Below, in pieces: positions 16,549 to 24,218 of a stretch of 64,000 nucleotides of DNA. The translations under genes and the position numbers were made by a program. The stretch is from Paraburkholderia ultramafica (lineage in GTDB: Bacteria > Pseudomonadota > Gammaproteobacteria > Burkholderiales > Burkholderiaceae): NCBI RefSeq assembly GCF_902859915.1, contig NZ_CADIKK010000010.1:124001-188000 (forward strand). Reading direction: 5' to 3'. How positions within the stretch are numbered: the stretch's first letter is position 1; every line of letters starts with the position of its first letter. Below the pieces are notes generated by a model. That model worked only from the letters and a program-made list of their open reading frames with translations. It ran no database searches and was not told the DNA's origin.

Positions 16549-16801
16549 CGCGCGACACGCTTCCCGCTACACCGAATGCCCTCCAGGAGCCCGGCAATTG
16601 CCGGCCCCTGCGCTCACGCGCGCCCGCAACGTCTGGTGACTCCGCGCGGTCAGCACCACGAACGGGCGGTGGCTTGACGGGCGGATCGCCATCGGGGACG
16701 TGGGTCGGATTACCATCCGGATCGTCGTCCGGCACGGGATCAGGATCGATGGCCGGCGGTGGTGCTTCGGGGTCGACCTCAGGGGGCATCGGTGTGTGCA
16801 T
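16337..16801 (-). CDS. Pro/Asp-rich hypothetical protein, C-terminus doubtful
   Basis: The first 45 or so residues read MHTPMPPEVDPEAPPPAIDP, then repeated Asp/Pro with Val-Pro, ending in PPVKPPPV. This resembles the very short Pro-rich proteins common in Burkholderia. The frame then runs on through unrelated sequence antisense to the porin remnant until 16337, so the original stop may have been lost in the same rearrangement. The real gene may be only about 16650-16801. No signal peptide or membrane segment. Function unknown. Confidence 0.35.
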   Translation of the reverse strand: MHTPMPPEVDPEAPPPAIDPDPVPDDDPDGNPTHVPDGDPPVKPPPVRGADRAESPDVAGARERRGRQLPGSWRAFGVAGSVSRVRIDATSRHKRQFATRRPADSCCWSNCAAMLRARNSSCCCCARNLPCRTGKCASTGCRWCRSSPADRSRG

Positions 16802-17051
16802 GTGCAGGCCACGCATGCAGCGGATACCGCGACAGCGGAATGAGGTACTCGATAAAATCATCGCGCTCTCCATGGTGCATCTCTTGATGGACGCAAGCGT
16901 CATGCCTTATCCCATCCTCTTTGCGTCAAACGCGGGCCTGCATCGCGAGGAACGGCTATTGCTCGATCCCGGCACACGTGCGATGCCGCTGTGGCAATGC
17001 GCACCGCACACGACGCATCGCGCACTGAGAGCGCGGGGACGAGGAAAACAC

Positions 17052-17297
17052 ATGGCGCGACATAAGGCCGACGTTGCTGACGATGACTTCGAGATTTACG
17101 CGAGCTATCACGGAACAGGCGACGGCCGTTACGTAGGTGGACTGAAGGTGGTCAGAAAGGCGGACAGGAAGATTCTGTTCCCATTCGATGGCGCACCAGA
17201 GATCGGGCCCTACGCGACCGCCGACGAAGCGCGGCGGGCCGCGATCGACTACGGGCGCGAAATCGTAGCCGCGGATCGCGCGGCGCCGGAGAAGTGA
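17052..17297 (+). CDS. Small conserved hypothetical protein (DUF6723-like)
   Basis: The 81-residue soluble protein has a DDFEIYASYHGTGDGRYVGG segment, LKVVRKADRKILFPFDGAPE, GPYATADEARRAA and a C-terminal helix. It resembles a small family common in Burkholderia that I associate with DUF6723. GAGGA precedes the ATG with correct spacing. The start is placed here because upstream sequence in the same frame is unlike protein. Single gene; function unknown. Confidence 0.65.
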   Translation: MARHKADVADDDFEIYASYHGTGDGRYVGGLKVVRKADRKILFPFDGAPEIGPYATADEARRAAIDYGREIVAADRAAPEK

Positions 17298-17370
17298 GCG
17301 ACAGCGAAGTGACGACTGGCGGCGCGTGCGCGCAGCGTGCCAGGCTATACCTTGCCGGGCAGGCCGCGTC

Positions 17371-17607
17371 TTATCGCTTCGCCCCGAGCGACGGCGAAAT
17401 CGTGCTGCCACGGCCCGGATCGTTCGGCTGCTCGTCGGGCATCGTGGGCAGTGCCGACAACGGCGGGTGCGAGCGATAGCAACGGTCGATCGACGTGTCG
17501 ATCAGGCAGCGCTGGAATGAGTCGGCATCGATTTTTTGCGCGAACTTGTACAGGGTTCGTTCAACCTGCACTTCCGTATCGGATATGCGAATCGTCGTGA
17601 TCGTCAT
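17371..17607 (-). CDS. Small conserved hypothetical protein
   Basis: The 78-residue protein starts MTITTIRISDTEVQVERTLY and contains KIDADSFQRCLIDTSIDRC, then a Pro-rich tail. AGGGGAA precedes the ATG at 17607, which sets the start. It is mildly acidic in the front half, without membrane segments. It lies convergent with the upstream small gene and divergent from the next. I do not recognise a domain. Confidence 0.5.
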   Translation of the reverse strand: MTITTIRISDTEVQVERTLYKFAQKIDADSFQRCLIDTSIDRCYRSHPPLSALPTMPDEQPNDPGRGSTISPSLGAKR

Positions 17608-17773
17608 GACGTTCCCCTTTTTACAATGAATGTCCCGGACCTCCAGCCTTGGCGCCGCAACGGCTGTGCCCACCGGGCGGCAGTCGCGCTGCCGTCGCTC
17701 GCATTGCGCGATTGATATGGAGGGGACCGAATGTTGCTTCATTCAAGGGGGGCCCCAAATCAAGGAGAGCGCC

Positions 17774-18037
17774 ATGCAGGACACCAAACCCACTGAAAGC
17801 CGTGACGCACCAACTATCTCGCCGGAAACGAAGGCACGCAACAAGCCCAGCGGAGCGCACTACGTCGAGCCGAGCCCGCTCGGTATCGAGCCGGTGGAGC
17901 AAACCGGAGTGGACAAGCAAACCAATCCGCCGCGCTCGAGCGAGCGGCCGGCGCAGACCGCCGAAGTGCCGCTCGGCACCGGCACGCACGCCGAGCCGCC
18001 GGGCGGCGGTGGGCGCGAATCGCAACGCAAGAATTGA
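17774..18037 (+). CDS. Small hydrophilic hypothetical protein
   Basis: The 87-residue product (MQDTKPTESRDAPTISPETK onward) is rich in Pro, Glu, Thr and Gly and is predicted to be disordered. AAGGAGA precedes the ATG ideally. It is followed after 53 bases by the zinc-finger mini-protein in the same direction. It may be a stress-type small protein, but nothing in the sequence proves a function. Confidence 0.55.
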   Translation: MQDTKPTESRDAPTISPETKARNKPSGAHYVEPSPLGIEPVEQTGVDKQTNPPRSSERPAQTAEVPLGTGTHAEPPGGGGRESQRKN

Positions 18038-18090
18038 TGCGGCGCGCACGTGCTGATGCACGTGCGAGTGGAAAACCGAAGGAGAGTCGT

Positions 18091-18261
18091 ATGCAGCAGA
18101 ACAGCGAAGCAATCAATCCCGGCGATGCAGCGCCGCCCGACGCGCCGGGTGTCGGCGAAGATCCGTGCGGCGCGTGCCACGGCACGGGAAAGGTGGAAGG
18201 GACGCGCTGCATGGTGTGCGGTGGCACGGGCAAAGTGCTGCAAGGTATCGGCGGAAGTTGA
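18091..18261 (+). CDS. Mini-protein with a DnaJ-type CxxCxGxG zinc finger
   Basis: The 56-residue protein consists of an acidic Pro/Ala-rich N-terminus and a single zinc module built from CGACHGTGKVEGTRC and CMVCGGTGKVLQG. These are two CxxCxGxG-type knuckles as in the DnaJ central domain. AAGGAGAG precedes the ATG. There is no J domain or other chaperone part. It probably binds one zinc ion and may act as a small holdase-like or redox factor; this is inference. Its stop is immediately followed in the same frame by a coding-like stretch. Confidence 0.7.
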   Translation: MQQNSEAINPGDAAPPDAPGVGEDPCGACHGTGKVEGTRCMVCGGTGKVLQGIGGS

Positions 18262-18273
18262 CCTCGAAAGTTG

Positions 18274-18441
18274 ACCTTTCAGGTGGTGGCCGGCTATCCG
18301 GAGGACCAGCAGTGGGACATCCGCCGCGAAGCGCTGTCCCCGCAAGAGCGGCAGGCGATGGACGCGTTGCCGTTCCCCGCGCTGGACCCGATCGACGGCA
18401 AGCATGGCCCGCTCGTCGAACATTGGCTGCATGCGGCTTGA
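18274..18441 (+). pseudogene. Coding-like fragment without a proper start
   Basis: Directly after the zinc-finger gene and in the same frame, the sequence encodes FQVVAGYPEDQQWDIRREAL, SPQERQAMDALPFPALDPID and GKHGPLVEHWLHAA before a TGA. Codon use is normal for the region, but there is no ATG, only TTG 18274 or GTG codons, and no Shine-Dalgarno site. It is probably the 3' end of a deleted gene. The product family is not recognised. Confidence 0.4.
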
Positions 18442-18752
18442 TGCGGCGCGAAGGCACGCGTGTTGGTCGCCGTCGCGTGCCCTTGTGTGCCCACGCCGTC
18501 AAGCGGCGCAACCGTCAGATAAACGAGCCGCCGCCGCAAGCCCACTGAAAGATCCGCCTGCGCTCAAACCTGCGCTCAAACCTCGAGCGCGCCATAGTAT
18601 GTAAAGCGCCGTGCAGAGTTGCGCGCATCGGCGCATCATCGGTGAGCCTCGCTGCCGTTCCTGATGCGTTGTTCCCTGCCAACACGGTTCGCCGGCCCGC
18701 TCGATCAGCGCGACCCGGCCGTCATCTCCACCGTCGAACAAGGAGTGTTCCC

Positions 18753-20837
18753 ATGCAAAACGATCCCGCCCTCGATCAGCTGTGCATCAACACGATCCGC
18801 ACGCTGTCGATGGACGCTGTGCAAAAGGCCAATTCCGGGCACCCCGGCACGCCGATGGCACTGGCGCCGGTCGCCTACCATCTGTGGCAAAACCATTTGC
18901 GCTACGACCCGGACGAGCCGTTATGGCCGAACCGCGACCGCTTCGTGCTGTCGGTCGGGCATGCGTCGATGCTGCTGTATGCGCTGCTGCATCTGGCCAG
19001 CGTCAAGGCCGTGGACCACGGCGGCAAGCCGACCGGCGCGCCCGCCGTGTCGCTCGACGACATCGGGCATTTCCGCCAGCTAGAAAGCAGGACGCCGGGC
19101 CATCCCGAGTTCCGGTTGACCACCGGCATCGAAACCACCACCGGTCCTCTCGGCCAGGGGCTCGGCAACAGCGTCGGCATGGCGATGGCCGCGCGCTGGT
19201 ATGAAAACCGCTTCAACCAGCCGGATGCGCCGCTGTTCGACTACCGTGTCTACGCGCTGTGCGGCGACGGCGACCTGATGGAAGGCATCTCGCACGAAGC
19301 GGCGTCGCTGGCCGGCCATCTGCAGCTGTCGAACCTGATCTGGATTTACGACAGCAACCGCGTGACGATCGAAGGCCACACCGACCTCGCGTATAGCGAC
19401 GACGTGGAGAGCCGCTTTCGCGGCTACAACTGGCACACGCTGCATGTGGACGACGCCAACGACGCCGCTGCGTTCGAAGCGGCCCTGGTCGAAGCGAAAA
19501 GCATCACCGACAGGCCGACCCTGATCGTGGTCCAAAGCATCATCGGCTGGGGCGCGCCGCATAAGCAGGACACGTCGGCCGCGCACGGCGAGGCGCTCGG
19601 AGTCGAGGAAGTCGCGCTCGCGAAGAAAGCGTACGGCTGGCCCGAGGACAAATTCTTCTACGTGCCCAACGGCGTGCACGAACGTTTCGCGGCGGGCATC
19701 GGTGCGCGCGGCAAGGCGGCGCGCGCCGAATGGCTGGCGAAGTACGACGCGTACCGCAAGCAATATCCCGAGCTCGCGCGTGAATTCGCGCAGATCGATG
19801 CGCATGAATTGCCGGCTGGCTGGGACAGCGACATTCCGGCCTTCGACGCGGACCCGAAGGGCCTCGCTTCCCGCGACTCGTCGGGCAAGGTGCTCAATGC
19901 GATTGCCGCGCGCATTCCGTGGATGATCGGCGGCGCAGCCGACCTCTCGCCGTCCACCAAGACCAATCTGAAATTCGAAGGCGCGGGCAGCTTCGAAGCC
20001 GATAACTACGGCGGCCGCAATCTGCATTTCGGCATCCGCGAACACGCGATGGGCGCGGTGGTCAACGGGCTCGCGGTGTCGAATCTGCGGCCGTACGGCT
20101 CGACCTTCCTGATTTTCAGCGACTACATGAAGCCGCCAATCCGTCTGTCGGCGATCATGGAAGTGCCGGCCATCTACGTGTTCTCGCACGATTCGATCGG
20201 CCTCGGCGAAGATGGTCCGACCCATCAGCCGATCGAGCAACTGGCGTCGCTGCGCGGTGTGCCGGGGCTGACCTTGCTGCGTCCGGGCGATGCGAACGAA
20301 GTGGCCGAAGCATGGCGCGTGGCGATGCAGGATCCGCAGCGGCCGTGCTGCATCGTCGTGTCGCGCCAGGCGTTGCCGACGCTCGACCGCAGCCGCTACG
20401 CCGCGGCGAGCGGCGTGCGCAAGGGCGCGTATGTGCTCGCCGATGCGCCCGCCGGGCAGAAGCCGCAGGTGATCCTGATGGCGACGGGCAGCGAACTGTC
20501 GTTGTGCGTCGATGTGTTCGAGAAGCTCAAGGGCGAGGGCATCGCGGCACGCGTGGTGTCGATGCCGTCGTGGGATATCTTCGACCGCCAGGACGACGCG
20601 TATCAGGAGTCGGTGCTGCCGGCTGACGTGGAGGCGCGTGTGGCCGTCGAACAGGCTGGCGCGCTCGGCTGGGACCGCTATGTCGGCCGGCTCGGCGCGA
20701 AGGTGGTGATGCGCACGTTCGGCGCGTCCGCGCCGATTGCCGATCTGAAGAAGAAGTTCGGCTTCACGCCGGAGCGTGTGTATGAAGCGGCGCAGCAGCA
20801 GATCGCGCGGGTTCAGGCGAAGCGCGGTTCGGCGTAG
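18753..20837 (+). CDS. tkt: Transketolase
   Basis: The 694-residue protein is a full transketolase. The substrate-binding His in NSGHPGTPM (His30), the thiamine-diphosphate motif GDGDLMEG at residues 171-178 with the distal Asn in IYDSN, and the catalytic Glu region FGIREHAMGAV near residue 430 are all present. A C-terminal domain follows. It moves two-carbon units between pentose, triose, tetrose and hexose phosphates in the non-oxidative pentose phosphate pathway. AAGGAGTG precedes the ATG. It is a single transcription unit ending in a clear terminator. With phosphoketolase and 6-phosphogluconate dehydrogenase further along, it fits a pentose-phosphate/phosphoketolase theme. Confidence 0.95.
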   Translation: MQNDPALDQLCINTIRTLSMDAVQKANSGHPGTPMALAPVAYHLWQNHLRYDPDEPLWPNRDRFVLSVGHASMLLYALLHLASVKAVDHGGKPTGAPAVSLDDIGHFRQLESRTPGHPEFRLTTGIETTTGPLGQGLGNSVGMAMAARWYENRFNQPDAPLFDYRVYALCGDGDLMEGISHEAASLAGHLQLSNLIWIYDSNRVTIEGHTDLAYSDDVESRFRGYNWHTLHVDDANDAAAFEAALVEAKSITDRPTLIVVQSIIGWGAPHKQDTSAAHGEALGVEEVALAKKAYGWPEDKFFYVPNGVHERFAAGIGARGKAARAEWLAKYDAYRKQYPELAREFAQIDAHELPAGWDSDIPAFDADPKGLASRDSSGKVLNAIAARIPWMIGGAADLSPSTKTNLKFEGAGSFEADNYGGRNLHFGIREHAMGAVVNGLAVSNLRPYGSTFLIFSDYMKPPIRLSAIMEVPAIYVFSHDSIGLGEDGPTHQPIEQLASLRGVPGLTLLRPGDANEVAEAWRVAMQDPQRPCCIVVSRQALPTLDRSRYAAASGVRKGAYVLADAPAGQKPQVILMATGSELSLCVDVFEKLKGEGIAARVVSMPSWDIFDRQDDAYQESVLPADVEARVAVEQAGALGWDRYVGRLGAKVVMRTFGASAPIADLKKKFGFTPERVYEAAQQQIARVQAKRGSA

Positions 20838-20850
20838 CGTCGTAACGTGC

Positions 20851-20910
20851 GGAGAGGTGCATAGAGGTGCATAGAGGTGCGTAGAGGTGCGTAGAGGTGC
20901 GTAGAGGTGC
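20851..20910 (+). repeat. Six tandem copies of a 10-bp unit downstream of tkt
   Basis: The unit RTAGAGGTGC repeats six times without gaps; the first copy is slightly diverged (GGAGAGGTGC). It lies between the transketolase stop and its terminator. The period is close to one helical turn. Copy number may vary between strains. Confidence 0.8.
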
Positions 20911-20921
20911 GTGGTGAAATA

Positions 20922-20960
20922 GCCGGCGGTGCTGTTAAGTCAAGGCCGCCGGCTTTGTTG
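20922..20960 (+). terminator. Rho-independent terminator of tkt
   Basis: GCCGGCGG at 20922-20929 pairs perfectly with CCGCCGGC at 20946-20953, leaving a 16-base loop, and is followed by TTTGTTGTTT. It lies about 85 bases after the tkt stop. Confidence 0.8.
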
Positions 20961-21327
20961 TTTACTCGTGCGTGCTACCGCTTGATGCCTCTCTCGAAGC
21001 ATCGGACCGTCGCCGACCGGTCGTCGATCTATTCGCCGCAATCGCAGGATTTGCCGCCGTATTGCAAGATTTGCACGAGCGCACGCAGCGGGTAGGTGGC
21101 GGCTTATGTGGTTTCCTGAGCGCAACCGGCTCGCGCGCAATGCGTCGCGATCACGGACTCGATGCCGTTTTTCGCAGCGGCGTCGCCGCGCTCGTCGAGC
21201 GTGTTGCGATAGGCGCGCGATGAGCATCGCGCGTGCGCCGCCTGGTTCTGGCGTGCTCGCATCCGGCTGGGTCACGGCGCGAGGCCGGCTCGCAGCGCAT
21301 GCTGCGCTTTGGGCGGCGAGCGCGGAC
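20961..21327. other. Intergenic region with no recognisable gene
   Basis: Between the tkt terminator and the 3' end of the convergent YihY gene there are only short ORFs with no family resemblance. I see no RNA gene or repeat. Confidence 0.4.
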
Positions 21328-22230
21328 TCAGCCGGTTTCGATTTTAGGCTGTGGCGCCTGAAGCGGTTCCCGGCCGAATCGTTCGTATTGCGAAATCACC
21401 TGCGCGCCGAATAACAGCAGCGTAGCCAGCCATTCGAGGCTGATCAGGATCACGATCGCCGTGGTCAGCGAGCCATATACGACGCTGACCTGAGACAGTG
21501 TCGCGAAGTACCAGACCAGCACGTGCCGCGTAATCTCCCACAAGACGGCGGCGACCACGCCGCCCAACAGCGCATGTTTGACTGACGGGCGCCCGACTGG
21601 CATGACCAGATAGATCGACGTCAACACGAAGATCTCGCCCGCGAGTCCCAGCAGATACAGCATCACCCGTGCAGGCCCTTGCAACGAAACATGCAGGCCG
21701 AACAGTTCGACGCCCTCGGCCCCGATCGTCTCGAGCCCGCTCGACACGCATGTCACGATCAGCAGGCCCACGCCGAGAAAAAGAATGTAGCAATACGGCA
21801 GCAACGCCGAGAGCAGGAAGTGCCGTCGCCGGATCACCACGCGGTGGACGAAAATCAGCGACATCGCGTTTTCGAGCACGGTAAACGCGAGCGAGCTGAA
21901 GAAGATCATCGTCAGCAACAGCACCCAGCCGATCACCGCGCGATGTTCGAGGAAATTGGCAAGCTCCTGGACCAGCGCATTCGACTGGCCCGGCACCAGC
22001 CAGCGCAGCAGATGTGCGAGCGCCGCCAGCAAGACCTCTTGCGGCACCACCCGCGACAACACGATGACGATCAGGATCAGCAGCGGCACGATCGACAGCA
22101 ACGCGTAATACGCGACCGCGCCCGCGAGCAGCAAACCCTGATTCGCGCGAAATGCCTTGAGCGTCTGCAGGATGAATCGGCCGGGATGTTTCGCGATATA
22201 CAGCGCGTGCTGGTCGAGGATGATTTGCAT
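21328..22230 (-). CDS. YihY/BrkB-family inner-membrane protein
   Basis: The 300-residue product has the YihY layout: a cytoplasmic N-terminus with FRANQGLLLAGAVAYYALLS, six long hydrophobic segments, a TVLENAMSLIFVHR loop, and a late VVYGSLTTAIVILISLEW segment. GAGGGT precedes ATG 22230, and upstream in-frame sequence is unlike the family, so the longer frame is rejected. The family is named after ribonuclease BN/BrkB, but its function is unresolved and no RNase activity should be assumed. It is transcribed alone, divergently from the DNA-ligase remnant. Confidence 0.85.
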   Translation of the reverse strand: MQIILDQHALYIAKHPGRFILQTLKAFRANQGLLLAGAVAYYALLSIVPLLILIVIVLSRVVPQEVLLAALAHLLRWLVPGQSNALVQELANFLEHRAVIGWVLLLTMIFFSSLAFTVLENAMSLIFVHRVVIRRRHFLLSALLPYCYILFLGVGLLIVTCVSSGLETIGAEGVELFGLHVSLQGPARVMLYLLGLAGEIFVLTSIYLVMPVGRPSVKHALLGGVVAAVLWEITRHVLVWYFATLSQVSVVYGSLTTAIVILISLEWLATLLLFGAQVISQYERFGREPLQAPQPKIETG

Positions 22231-22439
22231 GAGACCCTCGCGATGCGAGTCGGAGCCTGCCGGCTGGCAGCCAGTATCGACACGCCTGCTTGCTTTATAT
22301 ACCGTAAGCAAGAACGCAGCCAGACCACGCGCCGCGCATGCCAGGACCTGGTGCGGTGGTTGCGCGAGCAAGGCCTCGAAGCGGGCGCATTCGATACGCA
22401 ATACGGTGACGATACCGTCGAAGCGGATGGCGTGCGCAC

Positions 22440-22725
22440 TCTTGTGCCGTTTGCGAAAGCCTATTCCGGTCTCACTGATGAAGAGATGCATCAGGTGGAT
22501 GCGATCGTGCGCAAGACCACCGTCGAAAAGTTCGGGCCGGTGCGTAGCGTGACGCCTACGCTGGTGTTTTAAATCGGCTTCGAAGGGATTCAGGCGAGCC
22601 CGTGTCATAAGTCGGGCGTGGCGGTGCGGTTTCCTCGCATGCTGCGTTGGCGTACCGATAAACAGATCGACGATGCCGATACGCGGGCGATGCTGAAAGG
22701 CTTCATCGACGATCGTGCGGGATAA
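22440..22725 (+). pseudogene. ATP-dependent DNA ligase C-terminal remnant with a nonsense codon
   Basis: The frame encodes LVPFAKAYSGLTDEEMHQVD, KTTVEKFGPVRSVTPTLVF, then TAA at 22570-22572. It continues in the same frame with IGFEGIQASP, KSGVAVRFPRMLRWRTDK and a final TAA at 22723. This is the OB-fold C-terminus of bacterial ATP-dependent DNA ligases, where the expected residue at the stop is Glu (VFEIGFEG). A single G-to-T change of GAA therefore explains it. The adenylation domain with its KxDG lysine is absent. It is a dead fragment left by a deletion. Confidence 0.72.
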
Positions 22726-23195
22726 CCCGCTGAGCGCAAACCCCTAAAACGTTGGCGCTTTTTCAACGCACTTCCTCGCTTATTCTTTGCATATGGCAAC
22801 GCTGCTGATGTGCATGGAAAACGCACATTAATTTTTCTCGTAGTGGCACCAACGTTGCGCGCAGCCAGATCGATCAATCACAAGAAGAAGCTTGGCGCGA
22901 TGCACGCGGCAAGGGCGGCATGCAGCACGGAAGTGCGCTTTATCGACGCCGCATACGTGAGATTCACTAGTGTCTGGATTGAACGAGCCGAATGAATCGA
23001 CAAGCGGCAATTTATGGCGTGAGCTATGGTGGCGAGGTGTGCCGCTTGCAGCGGCGCTTTGACGGTGGCGCCGAGTAAATCGAAGCTATCGCATGGCGAG
23101 CGATGCGCTTGATTCACGCGGTGGGAGCGGGGCTTGCGCGCGTGTTCCAGAACGCCTGTCAGTGACGGTGGCAGACGGAAAAAGCCAGGGAGAAG
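22726..23195. other. Intergenic region before the response regulator
   Basis: About 470 bases with a relatively AT-rich stretch at 22780-22980 and no convincing gene on either strand. Promoter elements for the response regulator are presumably here, and GGGAG at 23190-23194 serves its ATG. Confidence 0.35.
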
Positions 23196-23657
23196 ATGGT
23201 GAGGTTCGACGACGCAATGGACGAGAACGACGATGTCGTGGTGTGGCGGCCTATCCGGTATGCGATGGCCTCGCATCGTCGCGTGCTGGTGGTGGACGAC
23301 TATCGGGAAGCGGCGGAGGCATTGCAGATGCTGCTGAGCGCCGATGGATTCGACTGCCGTGCGCTCGTTGACCCGTTCGCCGTGTGTGACATGGCGCGCG
23401 AATGGCAGCCGTTCGCCGTGGTGCTGGACATCAAGATGCCGGGATTGGATGGGCTTGAACTGGCGCGTCGTCTGCGGGCGCATCCGGAGACTTCGCATAT
23501 GCTGCTGGTTGCCTGTACCGCATTCGCTTCGCGCGACGATCGCGCGCGCGCCAAGGCCGCTGGTTTCGATGCGCATTGCGCCAAGCCGCTGACGCCGGAG
23601 CGTCTGTTGCGCGTGCTCGAGTCGGCGGCGGCACTGCATGTCGCCGGACCGCTGTAA
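23196..23657 (+). CDS. Single-domain response regulator (CheY-like receiver)
   Basis: The 153-residue protein has a 25-residue N-terminal extension and one receiver domain. The acidic pair Asp34/Asp35 in VLVVDDYRE, phospho-acceptor Asp78 in VVLDIKMPG, Thr108 and Lys130 in AKPL are all in place. There is no output domain, so it signals through protein contact or is a phosphate sink. No histidine kinase is adjacent; the hybrid kinase at 27.8 kb carries its own receiver. AT-rich non-coding DNA lies on both sides. Confidence 0.87.
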   Translation: MVRFDDAMDENDDVVVWRPIRYAMASHRRVLVVDDYREAAEALQMLLSADGFDCRALVDPFAVCDMAREWQPFAVVLDIKMPGLDGLELARRLRAHPETSHMLLVACTAFASRDDRARAKAAGFDAHCAKPLTPERLLRVLESAAALHVAGPL

Positions 23658-24218
23658 TGGTGGCGGCATTTGAACAAGTACTTAATGTGATCGACCAGCA
23701 ATGATTGCAGTTGAAGCGGACCGTGGCATCGGCTTATTGTCAGCTTCATATGATTAAGCGGAAACCCTTAGCGTAAAGCGCATCTTCTGCAACACGTTGC
23801 CAAAAAACGCATCGCGTCAGCATGCGTGAATTCAAGAATCTGGCATGCGTGATCGTCTTTTCTTCCGATTCCTGTTTAAAGCGTCAACTACTCCCATCTA
23901 TCCTCTGCGCAAAATGCCGCGGCTGTTTTCGCGGCAATCTCACGCCTGGTTGCACGGATGAAATGAAACGGTAATCTGGCCACGGCGAGTAATCGCATAA
24001 GGACGCGGGGCGTCTGGTGAACAAGGCGGCGATGGTTACCGCCGGATACAGCGGGATTGACCTTCGCGAAGGATCTGGCGCCCGCCAATCGATGAATCCA
24101 CGCCAGCGATCTCAGGTCCGGATTTTGCTGCCTCAGCGAGCTGACTGTTCGACGGACCAATGGTCCACGCTACACTAAAGGACGCGCGCGAGCGCCTCTT
24201 GCGTCCACAGGAACCACT
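23658..24218. other. Long intergenic region upstream of glgX
   Basis: This 560-base region is AT-rich from about 23690 to 23900 and then returns to normal composition. A short minus-strand ORF at 23888-24160 has no family resemblance and is probably chance. Near the glgX start, GGACC and GGTCC form an inverted repeat at 24154-24166, and TACACT at about 24171 could be a -10 box. No RNA gene was recognised. Confidence 0.4.

Noticed and set aside
16591..16604. Perfect palindrome CCGGCAATTGCCGG
   Set aside because: Could be a terminator stem or operator, but it has no T-run and no gene end or promoter in the right place.
19080..20240. Long minus-strand frame inside tkt
   Set aside because: Shadow of transketolase codons; no start signal or domain.
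23888..24160. Minus-strand 90-codon ORF upstream of glgX
   Set aside because: Basic composition without any domain or good start; treated as chance ORF in the intergenic region.
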